In this document: positions 38,786 to 50,800 of the stretch, in pieces
Numbering within the stretch: the first letter of the stretch is position 1
Layout: the number at the start of each line of letters is the position of its first letter
NCBI GenBank assembly: GCA_000499405.2
Contig: HG738138.1
Coordinates: forward strand, 2,604,001 to 2,668,000
DNA: 64,000 nucleotides
DNA from: Onchocerca volvulus
Taxonomy: Eukaryota; Nematoda; Chromadorea; Rhabditida; Onchocercidae
Direction of reading: 5' to 3'
Notes under the pieces: generated by a model
Told to the model about the DNA's origin: nothing
The model's input: the letters and a program-made list of their open reading frames with translations, nothing else
Database searches by the model: none
Made by a program: the position numbers and the translations under genes

Positions 38786-40969
38786 TCAAACATCCAATAT
38801 AACAGCATCTTTTTCCTCTTTTTTTCTTTGGCAGCAGATCGATCTGGTGATCGGATTCAGAAATCTGCATACAACAAAGTCCCAGCTCTGAAAAAAATAC
38901 ATATACCAAATTAGTACATATTCAATCAATAATTCTAAACCATTCATATTATTTAAAATTTTTAAACAAAATCCTTCCTAAACCGTTATAATTGATTAAG
39001 ATTTTCGGTCTCAGAAACAAAAATTTGTCCTTCATAAGCATTCTTCTGAAAGCATTTTTTAATTTGCGAAGTTATAAATGATTCGAATCATTTAATGTTG
39101 ATGGATTTTTGATCAAGCAACAATGCCTTCTTGGATCATTTAAAAATTTCCGATGTTTATCAATCTATCAACTTCGAATAAAATCGTAAGATAAGCATAC
39201 AATGATACCGAACAAATATTTTTTGAGAAATAAAACTGTATTGTCGTTGAAATTGAAAAAAAAAAAATAGAAAAATAAATTGAAACCTTGGATAAAGCAT
39301 TCAGTGGTATTCCAAGCAATACTGCAAGTGGTGTACAGAAGAAAACGCTAATTACCGCGGAAATCGCAAATAGAATGCCGAAAAATATGGCGAATGGTAT
39401 GGCGATAAAAGCAGCTAATAGCTTATAGATTGCAGTACTTGTAGCCGTAAAAATTCGATTGGTAGCAAGCCAAGTCCAATTGAACGAATGGCTTCCATCT
39501 GGTTCGGCGAATACTTCGTCAAAATCCATGATAATATGATTATTGAGGCCTTTATCATCACGATTCTCGAGATTCAGTCCAACCGTCATTTTCGGCTTCT
39601 TTGTTCCATCTTTTTCTCGTTCAAAATTGTACGATCGAGGACTTTTTCGTTGCCAAATTCTACATATTTTTTTATGCTCCTTTTTACCAGTTTCACCAAT
39701 CTCTTCCTGAAAAAAAGAAAACAAAAGTATGAAATGTGAATTTGAAATGGATGACTTTCTATGAATGATCAACGAGAAAAAGGAAGAAAAAAAAAAATCA
39801 ATGTATCAACAGGAAATTCATTGCTTTCCTTAAAAAAATTCATTGTTTAGTATACTAGATAACTGTCGAATTACTCGGCATTTCTGTATGTTTCCATCGA
39901 AAAAAAAAAAAAAAAAAAGAAAGAAAAAGAAACAAAAAAAAAACATTTCAAGAAAGCAAATAAAAAATGAATGAAAATTTAATTTTTCAAGATTTCTTGT
40001 TGTATTTACCTGGCATTCACAATTTCATCATCAATTTTAATTAAATTTCTTTCATAGCGATTATTTTCTTTGTCAACAACTATATGAAATGTTGTGAATG
40101 AGCTTCTTTCACCACAATGCTCAATAATTCAAATAAAATTTAAATTTGAAGCCAAAATGTATTTCAACTTTCAAAACTATTTTTAAATGATATAATTTTT
40201 AAAATATTTTTTCTTTCTCGCACTTATGAACAAAGGCCAAGGAGAGATATTTGAATACAACTTCCGAAAATACTTTTTAGAAATCATGAAGAAAACGGGA
40301 ATAACTTGGCAAGCGAGAAACTTCCTACATCAATCAACTAGGGCATTACCGTAATCACATCAGTAAGAAGTCATCGAAAACTACAGAAACTTCAAAATTT
40401 AGCTGAGATAAAATTTCAAAAAAATTTAAATGTTGGTGCTGATGACAACATATCTGAAGTGTTAGCTTAGTTTAAATATTCGAAAGTCTCACAAAAAAGT
40501 ATATCAGTGAGATGGTCATCTTGAAAATGAGTTTTTTGATTTTTTGCTTAAATCAAAAGATTTATAGTTAAATATTTTTAAATTGTGTGCAAGAAAACAT
40601 AAGAAAACAATCATCATGAAACATTTGAAACTTATCAAAAATTTTGGGATTTGCATCCAAATTTTGGATTAAATGATAACATCCAGTATTTGATGATATA
40701 TTCGCAGAAATTGATTTGAGAAACAGTGAAAAGAACGCTTTTTGGTGGAGTAATTACATTATTTAGGTATCTGATGAGGAATTAATTGCAGAAAAGTTCG
40801 AATTTATCAAAATAAATCCAATCTGTAATCTGTTAAAAATAGATGTCAATTTTTGAAAGGTTACCTTTGTAGTAGCATTAGTTTCTAAAACTTTCAACTT
40901 TTCCGGATCAGTGTCGGATTTTAGTGGCATCTGTTCCGGTTCAATTTCCTCTTTTCGATCAGACGACAT
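38786..40969 (-). CDS. cav-1: Caveolin
   Basis: Three exons on the minus strand: 40969-40865, 39706-39287, 38887-38786; 208 aa, all junctions phase 0. Caveolins are membrane-scaffold proteins that insert as a hairpin into the inner leaflet; in C. elegans caveolins act in oocyte/egg membranes and neuromuscular or intestinal lipid traffic. Seen here: a charged N-terminus (1-90); NRDDKGLNNHIIMDFDEVFA, the conserved caveolin lead-in; the signature FDEVFAEP at 97-104; an aromatic scaffold-like stretch FNWTWL (110-115); and a long hydrophobic hairpin (about 130-172). A final exon starts SWDFVVCRFLNPITRS and ends in a basic tail. C182, C193 and C194 are candidate palmitoylation sites. The last exon was found by its acceptor and phase; reading through the exon 2 donor instead gives a junk tail. 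An acceptor 10 nt upstream of ATG (40980-40982) suggests leader trans-splicing. Assignment to cav-1 rather than cav-2 is a judgement. Confidence 0.93.
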
Positions 40970-43284
40970 CCTTTCTTGACTAAATTCTGTTTCTGGTCAA
41001 AGAATATGGCTAAAAGGGATAAATTCGAAGCAGCTGCTCGGTTACCAATTGATTAGCAACGGGTAATGGTAATGATAGTTCAGAAAGCCTAGCACTACCA
41101 ACCAAGCAATCGCTATTTGAACGCAAATGTCTACCCCATAAGGTCACTCACTTCTCACCAAATATCGGTAAAAGATGGACCACCCCTCAACGATGTCCAT
41201 CTGATGACCTTCCCCTATTCCCAAGTAAAATCCATTACTTAGCAATTCTCTCTAATATTCTCTGTTTCTCCAAAGTTCACTTCATCTTTCATATTACTGT
41301 ATAACTTTTTTTCTTTTTTTCATTGCTGTCCATTTTGTCCAGTTTTACTAATTATCGAACCTGACCTCCGTATCTGGTTGACCCCTTTCAGAGATAGCTG
41401 AACGAGAAAGCGCGCCAACAATCGTCCATCAATAAATAAGCTAAAATGCTGCTGTCATTAACCGTTTACGGCTGTGCTAATTGTACCAGAAATATGAAAA
41501 ATTAATTTGGTGATGATAAAATCATTGCTTATTCAAATTTGAAATTAGAAAATGCAAAAATCAATTTTTACTTAAATTGATTTACCTGTTTAAAAAATTG
41601 CATTTAATTTCAATTATATCTTATCATCAATAAAAATATGCTTATTTAAAGAAAAGTTTCGATCATTTATTCAATTTTTTTAGCAATTTAATGTCGGATT
41701 ATTTCTTTCAGTTTTATAAATAAACCGATTAAATTGATTTACATGTTAAAAATTTGAAATGGCAGAAATAAGAATTATTTTGCGTATGCAAAACGCAAAC
41801 AATATTGCATAGCACAATACGAAATTTGCAATGAATTGAAATCAGCAATAAAAAGGATATTATTTTACATTCAGATTCATATATAATATATGAATCTGAA
41901 TTATTCGAAAATTCAAATTTTATAATCCATTAAATACTGTTGACATTTCAAAATTTCTATTTCAATTTAAGGCTCCATGCAATTATAAAATAATGAATGC
42001 AATTGTTAGATTTCTTCATCTTCTTTTTTTTTTCTTTTTGCAAGCCTTATTTCAATATCAGATCTATCTTCAACTTCTGATTAATTCTGAGCGAGAAAAA
42101 ATGAGAATTGAAATTCTGAGATGTTAGGCAGTCAATTTAAAGGTCAAAATTGCAGGTCATCGCAATTTGTAAGTTATCGATATCTAATCATTTGAATGGT
42201 TCGTTCAGAAAGACTTGCTTTTTTTCTCTTCATATTTTTTTTCTTTTATTTTTTTCATTTTACACAGCTTAATAATTAACGTGGACAAGTCATATTTATT
42301 AACAAATAATTGGAAATTTGAGACGGCGAAATTTAAATAAATTATCCATTTGCTGATCCGTCCATTTGCGTAAACGATTCACAGAGAATAAGCATCGAAG
42401 ATAACTGCAACGATGCTTTTCTTCATTTATTCACAATCAAAGTTTTGCTTTATTCAAAAAAAAAAACCGAGAACTTTATATTGTTCGATATATGTGCCGT
42501 CATGGTAATGAAAGGTTAAATAAATGATTGTAAAAAAAATATCGATCTCTGAACTATAATCGATCAAGGATCTGAATAAATGGATCATTCGGAAGCAATA
42601 TGACAGTAAAGAGGAAATTTGATAGCTGGCATTGTGAATCTGTACTGGAAAAATATTCCAGGATCATCCGTTGGAGAGGAGTTATGCTATCATCAAGAAG
42701 TATATTTCAGATAATTTCGGTCGTTAAAATTGTTGTCATTCAAAAAATTATTTTTCGAAATGTTGAACTGTGTCAGGAATTAGCTCCTACAGAATTTCAG
42801 ATGATTTTTCTCTTAGCATAAACTTTCTGATAAAGAGATAGTGATAAATTTAATTACTCTTTATGAGTCTACCTAAAAATCTGTAGCAAAATCACTAAAA
42901 TTACTCAACGAATTGTATGCTCAAATTTTTTCGACTCATTTGAAACATTTTTGCAGCAAAAAATTCAGTAATCGAATCTTGCATAATAATTAGATGGACC
43001 GATTTTACATCCGTATTCTTCAGTCACGAAACATATTGATTCGATTCGGTTTGATGATTGAAAAGTGTAATCAGCAAAATATGATGCAAAAAAGTTGTCA
43101 AAATATTGCTAATTCATCGATTAATTAGTTAATTAATTCATATTGCAAATAACAAATGGAATCATACTGGTAGATGAAATTGATGAAAGAAATTAGGTCA
43201 AACATCTTGAATCATAAATAGCATTCCGAAATCAATAAAAATTATAATGATTGATGAAAAATATCGATTCAGTCAGTTATAAAT
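40970..43284. other. Region upstream of caveolin
   Basis: The first 500 bases (about 41000-41460) are less AT-rich than the surroundings and are the likely caveolin promoter/5' UTR. A perfect 15-bp hairpin lies at 41869-41901. The rest is AT-rich and would include the 3' UTR of the secreted-protein gene ending at 43285. I see no further exon with splice sites. Confidence 0.55.
41869..41901. repeat. Perfect 15-bp hairpin with 3-nt loop
   Basis: Arms 41869-41883 and 41887-41901 are exact reverse complements around TAA. No T tract or gene-end context suggests a terminator; it lies 0.9 kb upstream of the caveolin start. Confidence 0.85.
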
Positions 43285-44870
43285 TCAGCCAATTGCAAAC
43301 GGATTTTGATGTTCGAGCAAAGCAAGATAATTCGCCTTTCGCTTCATTATTTCTTCTTGCGGTCTCGACATCGTCAAAGTTTGTATATGATCAACTGCAA
43401 TCAATACATGTCATAAATTACAGTAAAAATTAGTGCATGAAATAACAATAATAAAAAAATCAATAATGGCATATGTTTACAATAATTAATTGATTAATGG
43501 TAAAAATTAATCTTTTTTGCAAAGTATCGAATTAACTTACAGTGTACTTTGCAATCGGATTTTCTTTTCGGCAAATAGATGTTTATATTTGGGGTATAGA
43601 TAAGCTCATTTACAGTCGTTTTCTCATAAAATTCGCACGTGAAAACATCACGTCCACCAATTAATCCGTAAACAACCGCTTTACATCTCTGAAATATTGT
43701 TTGTTTAAGATTTGAGCCTTATGCATTGATTTTATGAATAAAAGAAAGGATCATTTACGGTTTTTGTAAACAAAATGATCGGATAAATTATCGATTTGAT
43801 CCACTAACCTGTCACGGTCAGTATCAGTTACATGCAAAAAAGATTCTGGGAATTGGATATATAGATTTTGAAAATTACATCAGAATTATATCTTTTTATT
43901 ATTCCTATTTTAAATTTCTATTAAAATTCTAATTTATTCATTTAAAATACAGTTATAAATTTCAAAATGTTATTTTTACTATTTCTTATAATCAAAAAGA
44001 ATAATCAGCTTATCTCAATGTTATCATCGCTGATTTTCAAAGTATAGCTTGTTGCAACTTAACCGTCGGGAATAATTAATAAAACAAATATTACAAACGA
44101 AATAAATAAATATTTATCGGTAAAATGGCTTGTTTTTTCTCATTTTTCTTTGAAATAAGTCCAAATTATTGATTAATATTATGGATCATTATCATTTGTA
44201 AATTCATTTATTCATTCCTAATAATTTTTATGTCGTTTTTCCAAGTTATTGCAATTTGTAAAAAAAAGAAAAAAAAGAAAAGATTATTAAATGCTTGTCT
44301 AATTTCTAGTCATCAGTCATCTTATCAGAAAATTATAGATGAAAAGCAAAATGACATTTAATAATTGCTATGAATTTATGACTAAAGTCTCAGGCTTATT
44401 TCAATTTTCAGTTTTATTTAACGAAAGTCATCAATTAATCAACGATGCAACATTATTCATAGCTAAATTAATAAACTTTTACCAAATCAGTAGAAATAAT
44501 TTGACTTAGGTCGAATTTCCAATACAAAAGTGATGTTTAGCATCCAAGACACTTACTGTATCTTTGAAACAAGTAACCAAACATTGATCCTCCGTACTAC
44601 TGTAACTATCCTTCGCAACTGCATAGGGATTGAAAGGGATCGGCATATCGCGATCGGTATATTCCACGAAACATTTGCATAACATACAAGGATTTCCAAA
44701 ATGATCTAAAATTTTAGTCAAATTCAATCTTTCAAATTTCTATGGAATTTTTCAGGAATATATTTCCAATAAGAAATATTAAAAATTGTTGAAATTTTTT
44801 AGTTTGCACTACGAAATGAATTAAAATAATTCAGAAAGATAATCGCGAATACTCGGAGTTTTAATGCCAT
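43285..44870 (-). CDS. Small secreted cysteine-rich protein, PAN/apple-like
   Basis: Four exons on the minus strand: 44870-44813, 44705-44557, 43688-43541, 43394-43285; 154 aa with phases 1, 0, 1 closing exactly. I recognise no named gene. Residues 1-19 form a signal peptide (MALKLRVFAIIFLNYFNSF). The mature part has eight cysteines: C26, C29, C31, C61, C65, C71, C87 and C115. The core QCLVTCFKDTRCKAVVYG (60-77) followed by FTCEFYE (85-91) has the spacing of a PAN/apple domain, where a Cys-x(3)-Cys helix is followed by Cys-Lys-Ala and a Cys on the next strands; PAN modules bind proteins or sugars. The C-terminal 35 residues are charged and lack cysteine. Acceptor TTGCAG (44896-44898) lies 25 nt upstream of the ATG. 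The third donor is a strong GTAAGT. Each exon is short, so the model rests on phase and signal peptide rather than homology; transcript evidence would settle it. Confidence 0.75.
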
Positions 44871-47800
44871 AATCTTGGTAATGGCAAAATTCAACCTGCA
44901 ATAAAAAAAAATTTTCCCATATCTATTATTATGTTTCAAATTAGTTATTTCGAATTTTGATCTAGCAACTGACTTGGCAATTTCGTCTGACCTATTATTT
45001 AATCTTTGCCAGTTTAGATAGCTTAGATGAATATCTAGTGCTCGTTTTGACGCTTTTGCAACAATTAATTTTTTGTAAAAATCAATCAATCAAAGGAATA
45101 AATAAACAAACAAACTTGGTCGATCATAGGCTTCGATGATTCTAAAAAAAATTTCAATAAGAATGAGAAAACTAGGAGCAATCATTGAACGGATCGAGGA
45201 AAATGATAGCAGTGGTCTTTGATATTGCCATTCTTTGTGTTAACAAAATATAGGTCAGTAATATATGGAAAGGTCAAAAATGGGTGTCATACAGCAACCA
45301 TTTGCGGGCAGCAAAACATCAACTTTTCCCACCTTTCATTTATAACATTTTACTTCTATTGATAAAACATTTTTCACATCAATTATCAACACAATGGAAC
45401 GCACATAAATTCTCAGTTTCTTTCGTTTGTGTCATTTTGCTTAACAAATGAAAAAATTCAGCAACTTTTCGATTTCACTTAAAAAATTTATCACTTCTTA
45501 GAAGAATTTCGCTCATTATCATTTATTATTTAAAAAAAAAAAAAAAAAAAAAAAGTTCAATATTTTGAAAAACCAAAATTTTTTTCCGATCAGCACTTAC
45601 CACTGATAATATTTTCATTGTTATTAGTTAAAGCACTTATGTTTTATAACTTACATTTCAATTTTTAAAAAATATTTCACATTCATTTTTTCAATGAACA
45701 CATATGCAATGAGCAGGGAAAAAAAGAAAGTATGAATAGATTTATAATCGAAGATAAAATCTTTAAAATAAGTTCAGGATTGCAACTTTTCGGTTTACTT
45801 TTACTGCTCACTCTGAAATTTCTTGACTAAGCTAAATAATTATTTAACTGATTGGTTTTTATTTAAATAAATTCAAACAATCGTTGAGACTTAATTTTTT
45901 TTTTAAATGTTGCTAAAAAAATAATCATTTTAATCTATACTTTCATTTGTTTACGAATATAAAAACTCACAGACTATGCAAAGATAACAATTTGTTTGGT
46001 CAATGAAAATCTAAAAAAAAATAATGATCTGTGAGTAACAAAGATAATTTGACTTTCACAAATTCATCTTTTTAACATTGTTTTCCTATTTAATACACAA
46101 ATCGCTATTGATAAAGGACGAAAAACAAAAATGATAAAAACTTTTCAGGAATTTTCAGAAATGAGAAATAAAACTTGCCATTCAGTATTCTCCAGCAAAT
46201 GATGACTGATATCACATTTAAAAGTGAAAGTAATTGATTTAAATTCAAAAAAAAAAAAAAAAACTGATTGAATAATGTTGTGATTTCTTTTTAATATGTC
46301 CAAAAAGATATTCAGACAAATTGAAAACTTAGTTTTTAAATTTTATTGATTTATTGCTATGCTTTCTTGTGAATTTCATCCCAGAACTCTTTAATTTATC
46401 TTAAAAACTTGTTTCAATATTTTAGAACTCAATCACTACTACATGACATAGAAATTTTCCGGACCAAGGAAAAAACACCATCAACAAATTTATATACAAA
46501 AAAAAAGGGGGCCTTTTCCTTTGAACACTAATCCTTTTGTTTTCTTTTTCTTTTTTTTTTTTTTTTTTATTCAACGAAATTAATTAGTCAATTAGTTTAA
46601 TATCTTAGCGTTATCTTTCCTTTTAATGATTTATAACGAATTCATTTTATTTTTACCACAAATTCGCCAAAAAAAAAAAAAAAAGTCGTCTACGATAACT
46701 AGAAATGTAAATAATTTATTTTCCGTAATATTTATTTCCCGATATTTTCTTTTTAAAGTTACATGAATATCAAAGAATTAATTAAATAGCTTGTTGTAGT
46801 TGAATTAATTTCATATTACTTATTTCTCTCCATCGGAAGCGTTTTTTTATTCATCTGCAATCGAAATGAAAATTTGATCTTTAATCTTTCCAATTTACAT
46901 TTGAAAATGAAAATGGAATGAAATTTTTCTAAATGTTCGTTGTTCATTTCCATACAACATTTCAAATTCTCTTCACCGATTGAATTAAAATTTTGATAAA
47001 ACGATGCATTTGAATAGGCGCGTTTTCTAAGAACTTTCGGAGATTTAAAATTTTGAACAAACGAACATTAACATTTTTATTTATATCGAGTAACTGGACC
47101 TGACCACGTTTCGCCACGTTTTATGTAGTATATACATATATTGGCAACTATTATTCGTAAGTAATCGAAATAAAAATTTGGTCTTTAACTTTGTCGATTT
47201 TATACTCAAAAATTAAAATAGAATTTATATAAATGGATATAAAATTTAGCATTGTATTAATTTTTTTTTCTTAAACTCATAGTTTGTTTAAATCTAATCA
47301 TATTTGGGAAATTTTTTAAGTGCATAAGAAAAAAAAAAAAAAAGAGATCGAAAAGAGTCTGTCAAGATTTGTTTCAATGCGTAAAAATTGGTGATATAAT
47401 AATGGATTCTTAGCAATTCGATATTGATTAAACAATTATAGTTTTCACCAAAAGATGGGAATGAAATGCTTATTTAATTGATTTATGGGGATGTATTTTC
47501 TCGAGAAATTGTTGCACTCAATTGTTATCCTTACCTGTTATTGAGGTAACAATTGAGTTCAACAATTTAAATAAGCATTTCAATTTTTCCAACTCTTTTT
47601 GAAATCATTTTCCTAATTTTTTTAAACAGAAGCAAAAAAAAAGAAGGCATTTTTTTCTAATTAATTTTAAGCGAAATAATGAATATTTTAGAACTACTTA
47701 TTTATCATTAAAATTTAAATATGTAGTAGAAATGATGTCCTTAATTTGCACTTCTCCATCCTATATTTATGCACTGTAATTAACCTATTTTCTTATTTTT

Positions 47801-50800
47801 AATGTAAATGTTCGATTATTTATTACTTACGTAAATGTGCGATGTAAATGTTTGATTATTTCTATCGTCTAAGATGGATTTATAATTTATCACTTCCATT
47901 GTACAGATATACTTGATTTAACAGATTTTTAATTTTTAGGGGAAAAAAAAAGGAGAAATTTTGAAACAAAGAGAAAAGGAAAAAGGCAAAAATCGGAGAA
48001 GAAAAATTCTGGATTTTTACTTAAACTTTGAGTGTAACATGATTTCACGAACTTTTTTGCTAATTTTTTGTGTTCTATCATCTACATAAACTCATACCCC
48101 CGATATTCATTAATTATCATGATAGAGGAGAGTGGTATGACTAAAATCCTTTTATGCCACAACCTTTCTTTGCTGTAAAATTTCTTTCAAAATTTCGAAG
48201 TATCTGATCTGTGCACGTAAATATTTGATTTTCATTTCGTTGCATTCATTTTTTCTGAAAACTAGATATTACACATGAGTAAATCCAGGTAATATTATCT
48301 ATTTTTGACTACACATTGCATAGCATTATTTATTTTTCAAGTAATAATATCGATCGTCAAAAGGTCAAAATCTTTCAGGAAGTTTTTCAACGTTTGTATT
48401 CAGCATACGATTCATGCTACTATCCGACAATATGTTATCCTAACGTGAAACGATTGTGAATTAAAAAAAAAAAAAAAAACAACTTTTCCTCAATTTTAAT
48501 ACTTTTCTTAATCTTAAAATAGTTTTTAAATTTGACTAAATTTTATAGGTGTTGTATGTACTTAAATCTTCTCATATACTGTATGCGAATAATGCTATGC
48601 TGATTGACTAAGTCAAAGTTCAATTACTTCAGATTGTACTTTTATCTGTCCCTGTTGTAACTGATTAATACATAGTGATGATGTAATGATGAATAATTCA
48701 TTCATTGATTAACAAACTTGATAATATGTATTACATCCTGGCAGTAATTACAGAGTGTTAAAGATATTAATCAAAAAAATTAATCGATTGATTAATGAAG
48801 AAAATGTTGAATGACCTATGAGAGGTATCAATTAAAGAAAGGAAAACAGAAGATTATTACGAAAAAAAAGGATACTAATTAAATCTAACGAATAAATTGA
48901 AGGAATAAATGAATATGAATCATATTTTGTCGCATTCGCACATATATATCTCATCTTATCGCTATGCATAAGCAAATAGTTTAATGTAAAAAGTGCTTGC
49001 AAATCAATGATGGTAATTTTAACAATGAAAAAAACTAATTATGATTAAGACATGGAATTTGTAAAAAAAAAAAAAAAAAGAAAAGAAACGATACCGATGG
49101 ATTAAAATTAACAAAAACAACAGAACTCACAAATTATGAATACAACAATTGTAACAAATATTGATTTAAGATTTGATAGATATGACAATGTTAAAGATTA
49201 AGATACGAAAGATAAGTTAAAGTGATGTTAAAGATATGATAAAATTACAAAAAATTAGCATTTGCAATATTTGAATAGAAATTATTGCACTAATAAACCA
49301 GAATTATTTGATTGATTATGCAAATGATGCATATTTTAACTTCATAATGATAGTAATAATGTCTTAATGAATAAATTCAAGCAATAACATATCTTAAATA
49401 TTACTTTGAAACTTTTTTACGAAAAAATTTTAAACTTCAATTTCGAAACAAATAACAGATATGCCTCAACAAGTCGATAAAAAGTATATGTGTCAGAGTA
49501 GTAATGATAATAATTGATGGCAATGATAGGTGGTAAAATTGTTGATGACTATGATATTAGTAAAGAGTATTCATGATAATTGTAATGGTAATGGTGATAA
49601 TAATGGCAATAACTGAAAAAGTTTCAAGATGAAGAAATAAAATATGACAATTATACAAAAATCCTCGAATGTTCAATTTGCAATTTGAAAATTGCTAAAA
49701 ACTATTTGAATGGGAAGATAATTTTATGTTTGTCTGTAATTTTTTTTTTTTTTTTTTGAGAGGGGATGTATAACTAACACAAATCATTGTTACGCATTTC
49801 TTGTTTTTCTTTAAAATTATCAATTTTTTAAATAAATTGTTAAATTTGTTTTGAATCAGGCATTCTGTTGCATTCATTATCTTTTCTAGTTTTTCAGACA
49901 AAAATTCAAATTTTATTACTTGGGATTTCTTCCAAATTTTCCAGATAATTCAGTAATTTTGCAAATGTCAACTTTATTCCAATATCTATTTGGCTTAAGT
50001 TGGCAAAAAGGAGAAGTAGAAAAAATCGAAGAAGCACGAAAGAAATGAATAAAATATGCCTTTCAAGTGTTTTTTGAAAAGCAAAAATGTCATCGAAGGA
50101 ACAGGATGCGGCAGTCATTCGAAATCTTTTGCAATTTCGCTCTTTTCGCGCTCTACACGAAACAATAATCAGAACTTGCAAATAGAATTTTAAACTTTAT
50201 TTAATTTCAAACCTTTCTTTTAATTTCACCTCCTCTCTTTCCTCTTTCCTCTCGCAATCCTTCAAAAATTCATATCTAACTCATCAAATGAATTGATACA
50301 TTTTATCAACAAATTTTTTATCATTGAATCCTTCATTCGTTCCTCCTTTCCTTCCTTCCTTACCTCATCTTTGTCTTGTTTTTTTTTTTGATTTGCAAGA
50401 GTTTTGATTAATGACACTTGTATAAATTTTATTAAATATTTAGTAGCTATATAAACATTGCTTATAAAATCAGTAATTTATTGGTTTTTTTCAAACATTT
50501 AAAATTTTCATCCAAAATTATTTTTAGTTGAAATAATCGAATTAAATTGTTATCATACTATGGTAACTTGTAAGAAAATAATTTATATTACAGTATGACT
50601 TCTTCATTTAGTAATGATGATACTAATAATATTGCAGTAATTAATTTTATAAGCGAATTCTGATTTCAGCTAAAATCTCTCATTAATTTCAGAATGCTGG
50701 GATGAATCATCCAATTTTATTGAAAATTTTGGAAAATTTGCATTCTTTTCCGATTACATATATGCATTTTTTATTTTTTTTACTTTTCATTACAATTATG

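Noticed and set aside
39140..39286. Read-through extension of caveolin exon 2
   Set aside because: It encodes an AT-biased Phe/Ile/Ser tail. A good donor at 39286 and an in-phase final exon with an NPITRS-type caveolin end explain the gene better.
42600..42821. 73-codon open frame on the plus strand
   Set aside because: No domain, no partner exons, and it lies between two minus-strand genes.
49906..50181. 91-codon open frame on the minus strand
   Set aside because: No family resemblance, signal peptide or conserved motif, and no neighbouring exons with matching phase.
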